Below are positions 16,575 through 23,377 of a stretch of 26,272 nucleotides of DNA, piece by piece. Numbering within the stretch: position 1 is the stretch's first letter; each line of letters begins with the position of its first letter. A model generated the notes under the pieces. It made no database searches. It was given only the letters and a program-made list of their open reading frames with translations, and had not been told where the DNA came from. Location: assembly GCA_021159525.1 (NCBI GenBank), contig JAGHEC010000125.1, forward strand, positions 1 to 26,272, in the 5' to 3' direction. Position numbers and translations under genes: made by a program. This DNA is from Deltaproteobacteria bacterium (GTDB lineage Bacteria > Desulfobacterota > DSM-4660 > Desulfatiglandales > Desulfatiglandaceae).

Positions 16575-16683
16575 GATACGCTTAAACTTAACTGCACAGG
16601 TCCCAGAAATCGAAGGCGGATTTATCAGCCGGCAATACAGTCTGGGAGAGGCTGTGTTTCCGTATTGCCAATAACATTGGTAT

Positions 16684-16711
16684 ATGATAGAGGTAGCTAT
16701 CTGCCTATCAT
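16684..16711 (+). promoter_or_regulatory. Inverted GATAG/CTATC repeats upstream of the winged-helix gene
   Basis: ATGATAG (16684-16690) is inverted as CTATCAT (16705-16711), and another CTATC lies between them (about 16697-16701), so GATAG can pair with either. The site is 33 nt before the start codon of a gene encoding a probable DNA-binding protein. An operator for autoregulation or a leader hairpin is plausible but inferred. Confidence 0.35.
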
Positions 16712-16743
16712 TTCCAAAATCCTTTATTTAAGGAGGTAGTAAC

Positions 16744-17085
16744 ATGAAAAATATCAAACGGGATCTGCAGTCAATGATCAAAAGCCTCAAGATGTTGGTT
16801 GAAAAGGCCGAAAAAATTGAGAAGCAACTGGATGCCGCAAAACAGTCTCATCCGCTCAGAAGCCAAAACGCCCCGGATAAAAATGCTTCAGGCAACAAGA
16901 AACCTCACATGACTGCTACTGACATCATACTGGGCATCATTAAACGTCAGAAAAAGGGAATCGATACAGCCACCCTGAAAAAGAAGACGGATTTTGACAC
17001 TAAAACGATCAGAAACGTCATTTTCAGGCTTAAGAAGCAGGGTAAAATCCAGTCTGCGAAGCGAGGCGTTTATATGGCGGTCTAA
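16744..17085 (+). CDS. Small coiled-coil plus winged-helix protein
   Basis: The 113-aa protein is very Lys-rich. Residues about 1-40 form a predicted amphipathic helix or coiled coil (LKMLVEKAEKIEKQLDAAKQ). A polar linker rich in Ser, Asn and Lys follows. Residues about 58-113 look like a winged helix: DIILGIIKRQKKGIDTATL (helix), TDFDTKTIRNVIFRLKKQG (recognition helix) and KIQSAKRGVYMAV (beta wing). DNA binding is likely, but the named family is not recognised. An excellent AAGGAGGTAG site precedes ATG 16744. It stands alone, with inverted repeats in its leader. Confidence 0.8.
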   Translation: MKNIKRDLQSMIKSLKMLVEKAEKIEKQLDAAKQSHPLRSQNAPDKNASGNKKPHMTATDIILGIIKRQKKGIDTATLKKKTDFDTKTIRNVIFRLKKQGKIQSAKRGVYMAV

Positions 17086-17377
17086 TCAAGGCCTGAACGC
17101 GGTGCGGCCCGGCATGCCCTTTCCCGCCCTGGATTGATGTTTATCCGTATGGTGGGATGAGCTCCCCGCGAAAAACCGGCCGTGGGATGCGACACGCTGC
17201 GAGGGCATCCCGGGGGCAAGGGGACTTATGCAGGTGCAAGCAAAGACCCGCCGGATCTTTCCACCGGACAGCGGGGAGTGCCTGAAGCAGCTCTTCCCGT
17301 GCAGAAACTTTTATGGCGGCCGGCCGAGCCCCGGACGAAGCGGACGGGTTCCGTGCCGGTAAGGCAAGGAGACGGTT
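17086..17377. other. Intergenic region before the small exported protein
   Basis: This GC-rich spacer has no supported gene. The one clear structure is GGGATGC (17184-17190) pairing with GCATCCC (17205-17211). The region was considered for riboswitches (c-di-GMP, cobalamin) and small SRP RNA, but no signature matched by eye. Confidence 0.4.
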
Positions 17378-17680
17378 ATGCGGAAAAGAATAAAGAAAGG
17401 CCTGGCTTTTGTTCTGATCTCATGCCTTCTGTCCTTCCATTTTGCAGTCCCGGCCCGGGCCGAGGAACATCTGCAGGAGCTGGATGAAAAGGCCGGATAC
17501 ATGGCTGGAGACCTATTTGTCGTACGGCCGTTAGGCATTGCTGCGACTGCAGTGGGCACGGTCATCTACATTATCTCGCTTCCGTTTTCCCTCGCGGGGG
17601 GGAATGCAGAGGAAGCACGACAGAAGCTCGTGTACGATCCCGCCCAATATACCTTCACACGGCCGTTAGGTGAACCATAA
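17378..17680 (+). CDS. Small exported/membrane protein of unknown function
   Basis: The 100-aa protein has a basic N-terminus and a hydrophobic signal sequence (about 9-28) with a likely cleavage after VPARA. A second hydrophobic segment (about 50-75, PLGIAATAVGTVIYIISLPF) is followed by a short polar tail with FTRPLG, echoing VVRPLG before the helix. It is probably a small inner-membrane or periplasmic protein; similar small proteins seem common in deltaproteobacteria. A good AAGGAGA site precedes ATG 17378. It converges on the broken cNMP-binding gene. No function is assigned. Confidence 0.75.
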   Translation: MRKRIKKGLAFVLISCLLSFHFAVPARAEEHLQELDEKAGYMAGDLFVVRPLGIAATAVGTVIYIISLPFSLAGGNAEEARQKLVYDPAQYTFTRPLGEP

Positions 17681-17735
17681 AAAGGACGGGAAATCTCCAA
17701 AAGGCCGCTTTCTGCATGGTCGCATGTTTCTGATC

Positions 17736-17941
17736 TTACTCTGCGGCCTTCAGCCTGCGGCCCAGGGTCTGCAGAAGTTCTATTGCGATAGAAGGATTTC
17801 TCTTGATCTCTTCCCGGATGTTCCACCGGCCAGGGAAAGCACCTCGGTACGATCGTCCGCCACAACGCTTGCGGCGCGCACATAATCATCGATCAAGGCC
17901 ATTTCGCCAAAGTAATTATCATGACAAAATTCCTGCATCAT
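17736..17941 (-). pseudogene. Broken fragment of a cNMP-binding-domain gene
   Basis: Reading the minus strand from 17941 gives MMQEFCHDNYFGEMALIDDY followed by VRAASVVADDRTEVLSLAG, a clear second half of a CRP-like cyclic-nucleotide-binding domain including its phosphate-binding cassette. At about 17821-17826 the frame breaks. The neighbouring frame continues the homology as RWNIREEIKRNPSIAIELLQ then TLGRRLKAAE, stop at 17736. The first half of the domain is missing, so the gene is both truncated and frameshifted by one base. The apparent ATG overlaps the ttcA-like stop (ATGA, 17938-17941). It is probably a decayed relative of the cNMP-binding genes at 19126-20345. Confidence 0.75.
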
Positions 17942-18693
17942 TCATGACGCTGCCCTCCGGCTACCATCCGTCGTGACGGCAGATAGTCTGGATTTACGTT
18001 CTGCAGGGCATGGAAGATATTGCCCTTGACCTTTTTGTTTGACCGGTACAGACCATGAAGCATCTGCCTGATTTCCTCCCTCTTTGAAACCCCGGCGCTG
18101 GGACAGCCCAAGTCGATCTGGTCCCACGCCATTGCCCGGGAATAGCGCTGAATAATATCTTCATCAATGAGATAAAGGGGTCGGATCACAGTCAGCTTTC
18201 CGCCAAAGAGTTCCTGGACAGGAAGCATGGTGCTGATGGAGGCAGCGTAAAAGACGTTTAAAAAAAAGGTCTCAATCATATCGTCCTTGTGATGACCAAA
18301 TGCGATTCGGTTGCAGCCGATTTCTCCGGCCAGCTCAAAAAGGCGTTTTCTTCTCAATCGGGAACACAGAAAACATGGATTTTCCCTGTTTTCCGGTCCG
18401 TGCGCCTGAGGCCCGATATGCGTTTGGATCACCCGGTGGTCAAATCCGTGCCTTGAGAAAAAGGCGGCCATCTGACCGGCCGAATCGGTCCCAAAGCCGG
18501 GATCTATATGGACCCCGGTGATGCGATAGCGGATGGGAATTCGCTTGATCCTTTCCCTCAGCAGCCACAAGAGCGAAAGGCTGTCCTTTCCGCCCGATAC
18601 CGCAACCATGACATGATCCCCGTCCTTGATCATCTGGTGGGTGTGAATGGCCTTCCCCATGAGACGCTTCATTTCTTTGGCAACAAATCCCAA
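17938..18693 (-). CDS. TtcA-like PP-loop ATPase (tRNA thiolation family)
   Basis: The 251-aa cytoplasmic enzyme belongs to the TtcA/TilS-type PP-loop ATPases. The SGGKDS loop (residues 33-38) binds and adenylates with ATP, and the Cys107-x-x-Cys110 pair (PCFLCSRLRR) could ligate an iron-sulfur cluster. AFGHHKDDMIETFFLN is the usual conserved segment. In characterised TtcA the product is 2-thiocytidine at tRNA position 32. Many divergent homologues exist, and the third cluster-type Cys here lies in GCPSAGVSKRE, so substrate specificity is uncertain. Its 3' end overlaps the decayed cNMP-binding fragment. It is divergent from the cNMP/PilZ gene across a 430-bp spacer. Confidence 0.9.
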   Translation of the reverse strand: MGFVAKEMKRLMGKAIHTHQMIKDGDHVMVAVSGGKDSLSLLWLLRERIKRIPIRYRITGVHIDPGFGTDSAGQMAAFFSRHGFDHRVIQTHIGPQAHGPENRENPCFLCSRLRRKRLFELAGEIGCNRIAFGHHKDDMIETFFLNVFYAASISTMLPVQELFGGKLTVIRPLYLIDEDIIQRYSRAMAWDQIDLGCPSAGVSKREEIRQMLHGLYRSNKKVKGNIFHALQNVNPDYLPSRRMVAGGQRHE

Positions 18694-19125
18694 ATCCTGA
18701 TTCTCCTTTAAATCATCCCAAGCAAAAGAATTTGTCTGATAACCTCTAACCTCCCCGCCACAGATTCATAAAGGGTCGGCCAGGATGTGAGGCTCAAGGT
18801 CTCCACACGGCCCTGGCGGCAAATAACCTGAGACCACACAAACAGGTGCAAGGGGGTACTGACAGGTTGTTCTAATCGGTCCATCCGGCCCGGGTCAAGG
18901 GGTTTTGGTGGAAAGACAGGGAAGAGGCACGTGCATTACAGGGCCATCTGACAAGATTGGGAAAGAATATTCTCCTTGACAATGAGAAGCGTTTCCTCTT
19001 GAAATACAATTAACTGGATTGCAAGCCGTCAGACGTCTTCTGTTAAGGCTCCTGAAGAAAAATCAGAAAGCGCCCGGCAAACTGTTGAGCTGCGATAAAG
19101 ATCAACCGCCAGAGGGGTGAAAGCA
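18694..19125. other. Divergent intergenic region between ttcA-like and cNMP/PilZ genes
   Basis: No gene is supported. On the + strand TTGACA (18976-18981) is followed at 18-nt spacing by TGAAAT (19000-19005, four of six matches), a reasonable sigma-70 promoter for the cNMP/PilZ gene. The sequence between, GAGAAGCGTTTCCTC, is partly symmetrical and faintly Fur-box-like; that is weak. At about 19053-19097, CTGAAGAAAAATC then CCCGGCA then TGTTGAGCTGCGATA looks like a degenerate right arm of the dispersed palindromic repeat. Confidence 0.4.
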
Positions 19126-19899
19126 ATGGCAGACGTTCGCCAAGAGGAGTTTCCGGCCGTTACGTTGACATACGAGAAAGGCGACCTCATTATCAAGGAA
19201 GGCGATTACGGAATCTCTGTTTACAAGATCAACAGGGGCAGGGTTTTGATTTATGCGGAGAGGCATGGGAAGAATGTCCCTATTGCCACCCTGGGCCCTG
19301 ACGAGATTTTCGGGGAGATTGCTTTTTTTAACAAGGGGGGCGAGAAACGCTCTGCATCGGCCAGGGCCCTGGAGCAGACAGAACTGGAGGCATGGCACCC
19401 CGCTATGCTTTCCAAGGAATACCAGGAAATGCCTCCGGCGCTCAACTACGTGGTAAGGCAGCTCGTGATCCGTCTTCTTCGTATGAATCGCCTGCTGGTC
19501 CAGTTGACAGAACAGGAAGAGAAACGACGGAAGGCCCTGGAGAAAAGCGATCCCTTTGTCTCCCGGCGGCGTTTTTACCGGAAGCCCGTTGACCTGGAGT
19601 GTTATTATCGGCCTGTCGGGTTGCAGGCCAAAAGCCGTCTTTCAGGCCGCATCAGGAATATCAGCCTCAACGGGCTCGGGATGGAAATCGCGGTCCAGAA
19701 CACGGCTAACGTTTCCCACGTAGTAGGCGATTCGTTTGTTATAAAAACGGTCTTGCCAAGCGGAAAAGACCTCGATTTGGAGGCCAAGATCGTATCGCTC
19801 AAACAGAGCGAGACCCCTTCGAGACTCCTGCTGGGCTTGTCCATATCGCGGTTGTCTGAAGAGACAAAAAAGGTACTCGGCTTTTTTCTGTTGCCATGA
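19126..19899 (+). CDS. cNMP-binding domain plus PilZ domain protein
   Basis: The 257-aa soluble protein combines two second-messenger modules. Residues about 10-120 form a cyclic-nucleotide-binding domain with cassette FGEIAFFNKGGEKRSASA. A charged helical linker (LTEQEEKRRKALEKSD) follows. Residues about 148-257 form a PilZ domain with both c-di-GMP contact motifs, RRFYR (RxxxR) and NISLNG (NxSxxG). No DNA-binding or enzymatic domain is present, so it is likely a dual-input effector acting through a protein partner. ATG 19126 is preferred over GTG 19117 because GAGGGG (19112-19117) precedes it at good spacing. The next gene, another cNMP-binding protein, follows immediately, suggesting an operon. 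Confidence 0.88.
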   Translation: MADVRQEEFPAVTLTYEKGDLIIKEGDYGISVYKINRGRVLIYAERHGKNVPIATLGPDEIFGEIAFFNKGGEKRSASARALEQTELEAWHPAMLSKEYQEMPPALNYVVRQLVIRLLRMNRLLVQLTEQEEKRRKALEKSDPFVSRRRFYRKPVDLECYYRPVGLQAKSRLSGRIRNISLNGLGMEIAVQNTANVSHVVGDSFVIKTVLPSGKDLDLEAKIVSLKQSETPSRLLLGLSISRLSEETKKVLGFFLLP

Positions 19900-19916
19900 C
19901 AAGGGGGGTAATCCAT

Positions 19917-20345
19917 ATGGAAAACATGCAGCCGTTCATGCAGCTTTATCTAACCGGGGAGGAAAGCTATGAATCGGGTGACATCATCATTGAAGAAGGG
20001 AGCAGGGGAAACTGGATCTATATTGTTCTCAAAGGTCAGGTGAAAGTAACCAAGCGCACCAAATTGGGAACAGTAACCCTGAATACGCTCAAGCAGGGCG
20101 CCGTTTTTGGAGAAATGGCCCTCTTCGGCAAATTGCTGGATGGTCGAAGCGCTTCAGTGATTGCTGCCGACGGTCCTGTCACCGTGGGTGTACTGGATTT
20201 TGACCTCCTGCGAAGGGATTATGAATCCCTTTCGCCACGGCTCAGGCTCCTGATCGACACAGTCATCATGCGGCTCAAGGAAACCAATGAAAAGATTGCG
20301 GCCTTTGTGCTGGCAGCCAATCGCAAAGGCCCTGGAGAGAAATAA
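19917..20345 (+). CDS. Stand-alone cNMP-binding domain protein
   Basis: The 142-aa protein is almost only a cyclic-nucleotide-binding domain: YESGDIIIEEGSRGNWIYIV, the glycine turn LKGQVKV, and cassette FGEMALFGKLLDGRSASV. A helical C-terminus (about 105-135) may be a dimerisation helix, and no helix-turn-helix follows. ATG 19917 is preferred because AAGGGGGGT (19901-19909) lies at correct spacing. The upstream in-frame ATG 19896 overlaps the previous stop (ATGA) but has no ribosome site. Tight linkage to the cNMP/PilZ gene suggests joint function. It converges on the yggS-like gene after 25 bp, where TGCCGG/CCGGCA arms could form a shared hairpin. Confidence 0.88.
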   Translation: MENMQPFMQLYLTGEESYESGDIIIEEGSRGNWIYIVLKGQVKVTKRTKLGTVTLNTLKQGAVFGEMALFGKLLDGRSASVIAADGPVTVGVLDFDLLRRDYESLSPRLRLLIDTVIMRLKETNEKIAAFVLAANRKGPGEK

Positions 20346-20370
20346 CTCCAGCCCCCTTGCTGTGCCGGCT

Positions 20371-21033
20371 TTATTGCCCGGCATACCGCTCTCCAAATAT
20401 TTTTGTCCCTATCCGGACCATGTTGGCACCCTCTTCAATGGCCACCTGGTAGGAATTGGACATTCCCATAGAAAGGATCTCCATCTTTACCCCTGGTATG
20501 TTGCTCTTTGCAATATCGTCAAAAACAGCGCGGGTTTTCTGAAAATAGGGCCGTGCCTCCTCCGGATCCCCGGTGAAGGGTCCCATGGTCATCAATCCCA
20601 TGATCCTGACATGCTTGAGGCTTGCGATTTCTTGGATGAGGGAGGCGGCGTCGTGCGGCATGACCCCCGCTTTCTGGGGTTCCTCGCCGCTGTTGATCTC
20701 GATCAACACGGGCATGGTTCGACCCATGTTGCGACACGCCTTGTCAATGGCGCCGGCCAGCTTGAAGGAGTCTACGGTTTCAATCATATCGAAGATGCCA
20801 ACCGCCTTTTTCGCCTTATTGGACTGAAGATGACCGATCAGGTGCCATTCCGCCTGACGGCCGATGAGGGAAAATCCGGCCTCTGCCTCCTGAACATAAT
20901 TGTGTCCGATTATTGTAATCCCTGCCTGGATTGCCTCCAGGATCTCCTCGGGGGTCCTTGTCTTGACGGCAGCCACCAGCCGCACCCCCTCAGGGAGGGA
21001 TTCCAAGAGCTTCTTGACATTCTCCTTGATCAT
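20371..21033 (-). CDS. YggS/PROSC-family PLP-binding protein
   Basis: The 220-aa single-domain alanine-racemase-fold protein is thought to buffer and deliver pyridoxal-5'-phosphate. The PLP lysine lies in VRLVAAVKTRTPEEI, and family motifs GHNYVQEA, WHLIGHLQSNKAK, IETVDS, LIEINSGEEPQKAG and GLMTMGPF are present. LSMGMSNSYQVAIEEGAN and VRIGTKIFGER form the phosphate-binding end. The motif has GHN where GEN is usual, a minor variant. ATG 21033 is chosen because AAGGAGAAGGG lies directly upstream; the ATG at 21051 precedes that site. Normal length. In many bacteria it neighbours proC or cell-division genes; here it stands alone. Confidence 0.93.
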   Translation of the reverse strand: MIKENVKKLLESLPEGVRLVAAVKTRTPEEILEAIQAGITIIGHNYVQEAEAGFSLIGRQAEWHLIGHLQSNKAKKAVGIFDMIETVDSFKLAGAIDKACRNMGRTMPVLIEINSGEEPQKAGVMPHDAASLIQEIASLKHVRIMGLMTMGPFTGDPEEARPYFQKTRAVFDDIAKSNIPGVKMEILSMGMSNSYQVAIEEGANMVRIGTKIFGERYAGQ

Positions 21034-21347
21034 TGACCCTTCTCCTTGCAACGAGTTACGGCTTTAGCGGTCAGGCTGCCCCTTGCGGAGAATGGCCGGG
21101 GCAGAGCTTTGCCCCCCTGAGGCCACGCAGCCCTTTGGCCGATGCCATCCCAATAAAAAGACCTGATAGCGCATTTTTCAGGAACTGTAAAGCCCCATCG
21201 AGGCAGGACATAGCCACAGGCTCCTGAGAGACCATTGCCTTTTTCGAGGCCCGGGTGTATGGTAACAGACAACCGAAGGGGTTCCCTGAGCCCAGCCGCG
21301 GGTTTGCTCATGCGGTTTACGGATATTCTGAAATGATGAGGAACAAT
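21034..21347. other. Divergent spacer with alternative hairpins upstream of the yggS-like gene
   Basis: No gene is supported. CTGCCCC (21076-21082) can pair with GGGGCAG (21098-21104), which can instead pair with TGCCCC (21110-21115). The two hairpins are mutually exclusive and lie 43-82 nt upstream of the yggS-like start. This could be a leader switch or merely GC-rich chance. No clear promoter was found for the plus-strand gene at 21348. Confidence 0.4.
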
Positions 21348-21785
21348 ATGACCATTGAGACAACCAAACCCCATTTTGCCAGAAAACACGGGCCGGAGAC
21401 CCCGGTCGATCCCAGGATCGAGGCGGCCCTGAAGCAGGCGGCCCCCGCCGGCAAGCTGGCATGCGCTGTTGCATTTAAGATAGCGTCCGATCTGAATGTG
21501 GAGCCGAAAGAGGTGGGCCGAGTCGCAGATCTTCTTGAAATGAGGATGGTAAAATGCCAGTTGGGGCTCTTCGGGTATCAGCCGGAAAAACGGATCGTGA
21601 AGCCGGCCCGTATTGTGCCGGAAGATCTCGAACAGGCAATCAAGGAAATGTTAATTGATGGCAGGCTGCCGTGTCCCGGCGCCTGGAAAATCAGCAGGGA
21701 CCTGGGTATTCGGAAAATGGCCGTCTCATCGGCATGCGAGACCCTGGGAATCAAAATTTCGTCCTGCCAGTTGGGGGCCTTTTAA
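21348..21785 (+). CDS. Small protein with an internally duplicated helical domain
   Basis: The 145-aa protein has two copies of one unit of about 55 residues. Copy 1 (about 24-78) runs from RIEAALKQAAPAGKLACAV to MVKCQLGLFG. Copy 2 (about 93-145) runs from DLEQAIKEMLIDGRLPCPG to ISSCQLGAF. Shared positions are G-L-C, A-K-I-D-L, V, L and a terminal CQLG-F. Each unit resembles a helix-turn-helix (KIASDLNVEPKEVGRVADLL and KISRDLGIRKMAVSSACETL), so nucleic-acid binding is possible but inferred. One Cys in each unit precedes the helix and one closes the unit, leaving metal binding open. ATG 21348 is chosen for the TGAGGA just upstream. No named family is recognised. Confidence 0.72.
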   Translation: MTIETTKPHFARKHGPETPVDPRIEAALKQAAPAGKLACAVAFKIASDLNVEPKEVGRVADLLEMRMVKCQLGLFGYQPEKRIVKPARIVPEDLEQAIKEMLIDGRLPCPGAWKISRDLGIRKMAVSSACETLGIKISSCQLGAF

Positions 21786-21802
21786 TGGCGCTGCCAGGGC
21801 CG

Positions 21803-21854
21803 AAAAAGCCGCCTCCTGAAGGGGCCGTTCATGCACGGACCTTCAGAAAGCGGC
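21803..21854 (-). terminator. Intrinsic terminator for the hesB-like gene
   Basis: On the minus strand GCCGC (21854-21850) and CTGAAGG (21846-21840) pair with CCTTCAG (21822-21816) and GCGGC (21812-21808), with a 3-nt mismatch in the stem. GCTTTTTCGG follows. The stem is strong and the T-run is on the correct side for the hesB-like transcript, about 100 nt past its stop. The hairpin lies right after the converging plus-strand gene. Confidence 0.55.
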
Positions 21855-21864
21855 ACATGGCAAT

Positions 21865-21929
21865 AGCTCAATAAATAGGGGCAGAAGGGTTTTTCTGCCG
21901 CGACTGCCGGGAGGGCGCCGTCTGAGCTG
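21865..21929 (+). repeat. Dispersed palindromic repeat, shortest copy (copy g)
   Basis: A 65-bp copy starts AGCTCAATAAATAGGGGCAG, has GGGTTTTTCTGCCGCGACTG, and ends CGTCTGAGCTG. The right arm with TTATCCCCC is deleted but the terminal GAGCTG is retained. It lies between the converging duplicated-domain gene and the hesB-like gene. Confidence 0.8.
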
Positions 21930-21953
21930 ATACAGCACATGGATAATCCACAG

Positions 21954-22268
21954 TTAACAGCTGCATGAACCGCCGCACGATCCCCCCAATTGCATACTTG
22001 AAGAGATATTGAACCCCGATCCCATCGGGGAATTGACATAGTCTACCCGTATGGGCTTGATATAGTCATACAGGGCCTTCTCCACCACATAGGTGAGGCC
22101 CCTGTCGTCAAAGACCTCATCGCCTTCACGCGACTCATCCAGAGCCATACCCAGAGAGGGTCCTGATCAACCGACCCCGGAGAGCATAATCCGGATAGCC
22201 GGGATCTCCTCCCTGTCCTTTAAAAAATCTTTAATCATCTCACTTGCCTTTTCGGTAACCACTAACAT
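21954..22268 (-). CDS. HesB/IscA-like selenoprotein (in-frame TGA at codon 34)
   Basis: The 104-codon frame starts at ATG 22268 behind a strong AAGGAGGGT. It reads MLVVTEKASEMIKDFLKDRE, then IPAIRIMLSGVG, then TGA (22169-22167), then SGPSLGMALDESREGDEVFD, on to the Cys-rich end GGSCGGSCSC at stop 21954. HesB-like relatives carry the conserved GCSGPS cysteine exactly where the TGA stands, so selenocysteine (Sec34) is the natural reading. HesB-like proteins are a known prokaryotic selenoprotein family. The frame is open and family-like on both sides of the TGA. The role is probably iron-sulfur or redox related; Cys98, Cys102 and Cys104 may join Sec34. Only a short ACCC/GGGT hairpin is evident by eye just after the TGA, so the SECIS needs folding. 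Annotation from ATG 22148 alone would truncate it. Confidence 0.85.
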
Positions 22269-22311
22269 ATGACCCTCCTTACTGGTATTTTCTTCATACG
22301 GACTGCTGTTT

Positions 22312-22339
22312 ATCGTAGACACGAGAACCTGATTGTCAA
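22312..22339 (-). promoter_or_regulatory. Probable sigma-70 promoter of the hesB-like gene
   Basis: On the minus strand a perfect TTGACA (22339-22334) is followed after 16 nt by TACGAT (22317-22312, four of six matches). Transcription would begin about 35-40 nt upstream of the AAGGAGGGT ribosome site. A GAGACGAGTCTC near-palindrome (22346-22357) lies just upstream of the -35 and might be an operator. Confidence 0.5.
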
Positions 22340-22377
22340 CCTATAGAGACGAGTCTCAAAAAAAGGTGACACACATT

Positions 22378-23031
22378 TCAGAAAGGCTCTTCCGACAGTC
22401 TCTGCCGTAGCCAGATGCAAACCTTGTCCAGTTCCCCCCTCAGTTCCTGCATGACCTTGCCCCGGTGACTGACCTGGTTTTTTTCTCCCCGGGTCATCTG
22501 GGCAAAGGTCTTTTGAAGGGGAGGATAATAAAAAAGCGGATCATATCCGAATCCGTTGCTCCCCATCAGCTCGGTTGATATAACCCCTTCGCAGATCCCT
22601 TCATAAATGAGGGCGGGCCCCCGGGGTACGGCAATCGCAAGGATACAAATGAAAGCCGCATTTCTCTCCTCTATCCCCTTCATCCTCTCCAGGAGCTTCA
22701 GGTTGTTTTCCATATCGCCGGCGCCTTCCCCTGCGTATCGCGCGGAAAAAACGCCGGGCTCTCCGCCAATGGCCTTGACCGTCAACCCGGAGTCATCCGC
22801 AAGGGCAGGCAGCCCGAGCACCCGTGCGGTAAAGCGGGCCTTTATGACGGCATTGTCTTCAAAGGTCTCTCCATCCTCCACAACCTGGGGGATGGGCCCG
22901 AAATCATCAAGGGTCCGCACCTCGATGCCGCTACCTTTGAACAGTTCTGTAAACTCGGCAATCTTTCCTCTGTTTCGAGTTGCCAGCACCAGAGGCCGAT
23001 CCAGTTCAATAGACTTTCCCAAGCCATTCAT
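22378..23031 (-). CDS. rdgB: RdgB/HAM1-family XTP/dITP diphosphatase
   Basis: The 217-aa cytoplasmic house-cleaning enzyme hydrolyses ITP, dITP and XTP to monophosphates, keeping deaminated purines out of nucleic acids. Motifs in order are VLATRNRGKIAEF at the N-terminus, EDGETFEDNAVIKA, ALADDSGLTV (metal-binding Asp pair), GVFSARYAGEG, GSNGFGYDPLFYY and VSHRGKVM. It is slightly longer than the usual ~200 residues through a C-terminal tail. ATG 23031 has a weak AGGGAT site. A full copy of the dispersed repeat starts 35 bp upstream. The hesB-like gene follows in the same direction with its own promoter. Confidence 0.95.
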   Translation of the reverse strand: MNGLGKSIELDRPLVLATRNRGKIAEFTELFKGSGIEVRTLDDFGPIPQVVEDGETFEDNAVIKARFTARVLGLPALADDSGLTVKAIGGEPGVFSARYAGEGAGDMENNLKLLERMKGIEERNAAFICILAIAVPRGPALIYEGICEGVISTELMGSNGFGYDPLFYYPPLQKTFAQMTRGEKNQVSHRGKVMQELRGELDKVCIWLRQRLSEEPF

Positions 23032-23065
23032 AACGCTTTGATCCCTGTTTCATTCATACGCCAAC

Positions 23066-23238
23066 CAGCTCAGACAGGACGCGAATTCAGCGGCAAAGGC
23101 TTTTTTTGCCGCGACTGCCGCAAAGGCCCCGCCTCTTCTTCGCCCGCTTCGCTCGCCTCAGTCCGGAGGCCCGGAGCGGAAGAAAAATCCTCCTGCCCCG
23201 GCACTACGTTCGCTGTTATCCCCCTAAGTATTGAGCTG
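23066..23238 (+). repeat. Dispersed palindromic repeat, long copy (copy h)
   Basis: A 173-bp copy starts CAGCTCAGACAGGACGCGAA and has CTTTTTTTGCCGCGACTGCC. The middle carries nested hairpins (CGCCCGCTTCGCTCGCC and GTCCGGAGGCCCGGAGC). The right arm AAGAAAAATCCTCCTGCCCC, with TTCGCTGTTATCCCCC, then runs to TATTGAGCTG. It fills most of the 346-bp spacer upstream of rdgB; 23239-23377 holds nothing further. Confidence 0.85.
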
Positions 23239-23377
23239 ACACGGCGTTGTTTTATAATATCAGGGTGTTGTGATCTACCCCCAGGGTGCATGAAATGCCC
23301 GGATCGGCCAGTCCACCGTGGAGAGTTCTCCGGCCATCTCCAACTCCCCTTGGTTTTCGCAAGCCGCTGTGCCTTTC

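Noticed and set aside
17086..17377. Possible riboswitch or small SRP RNA
   Set aside because: Only one simple hairpin is evident and none of the conserved signatures of c-di-GMP, cobalamin or SRP RNAs could be found.
20287..21036. 249-aa plus-strand frame antisense to the yggS-like gene
   Set aside because: It is a shadow of a clearly recognisable PLP-binding protein on the other strand.
21954..22148. Stand-alone 64-aa Cys-rich protein starting at ATG 22148
   Set aside because: There is no ribosome site at this ATG, and it is the in-frame continuation of the TGA-containing HesB-like frame.
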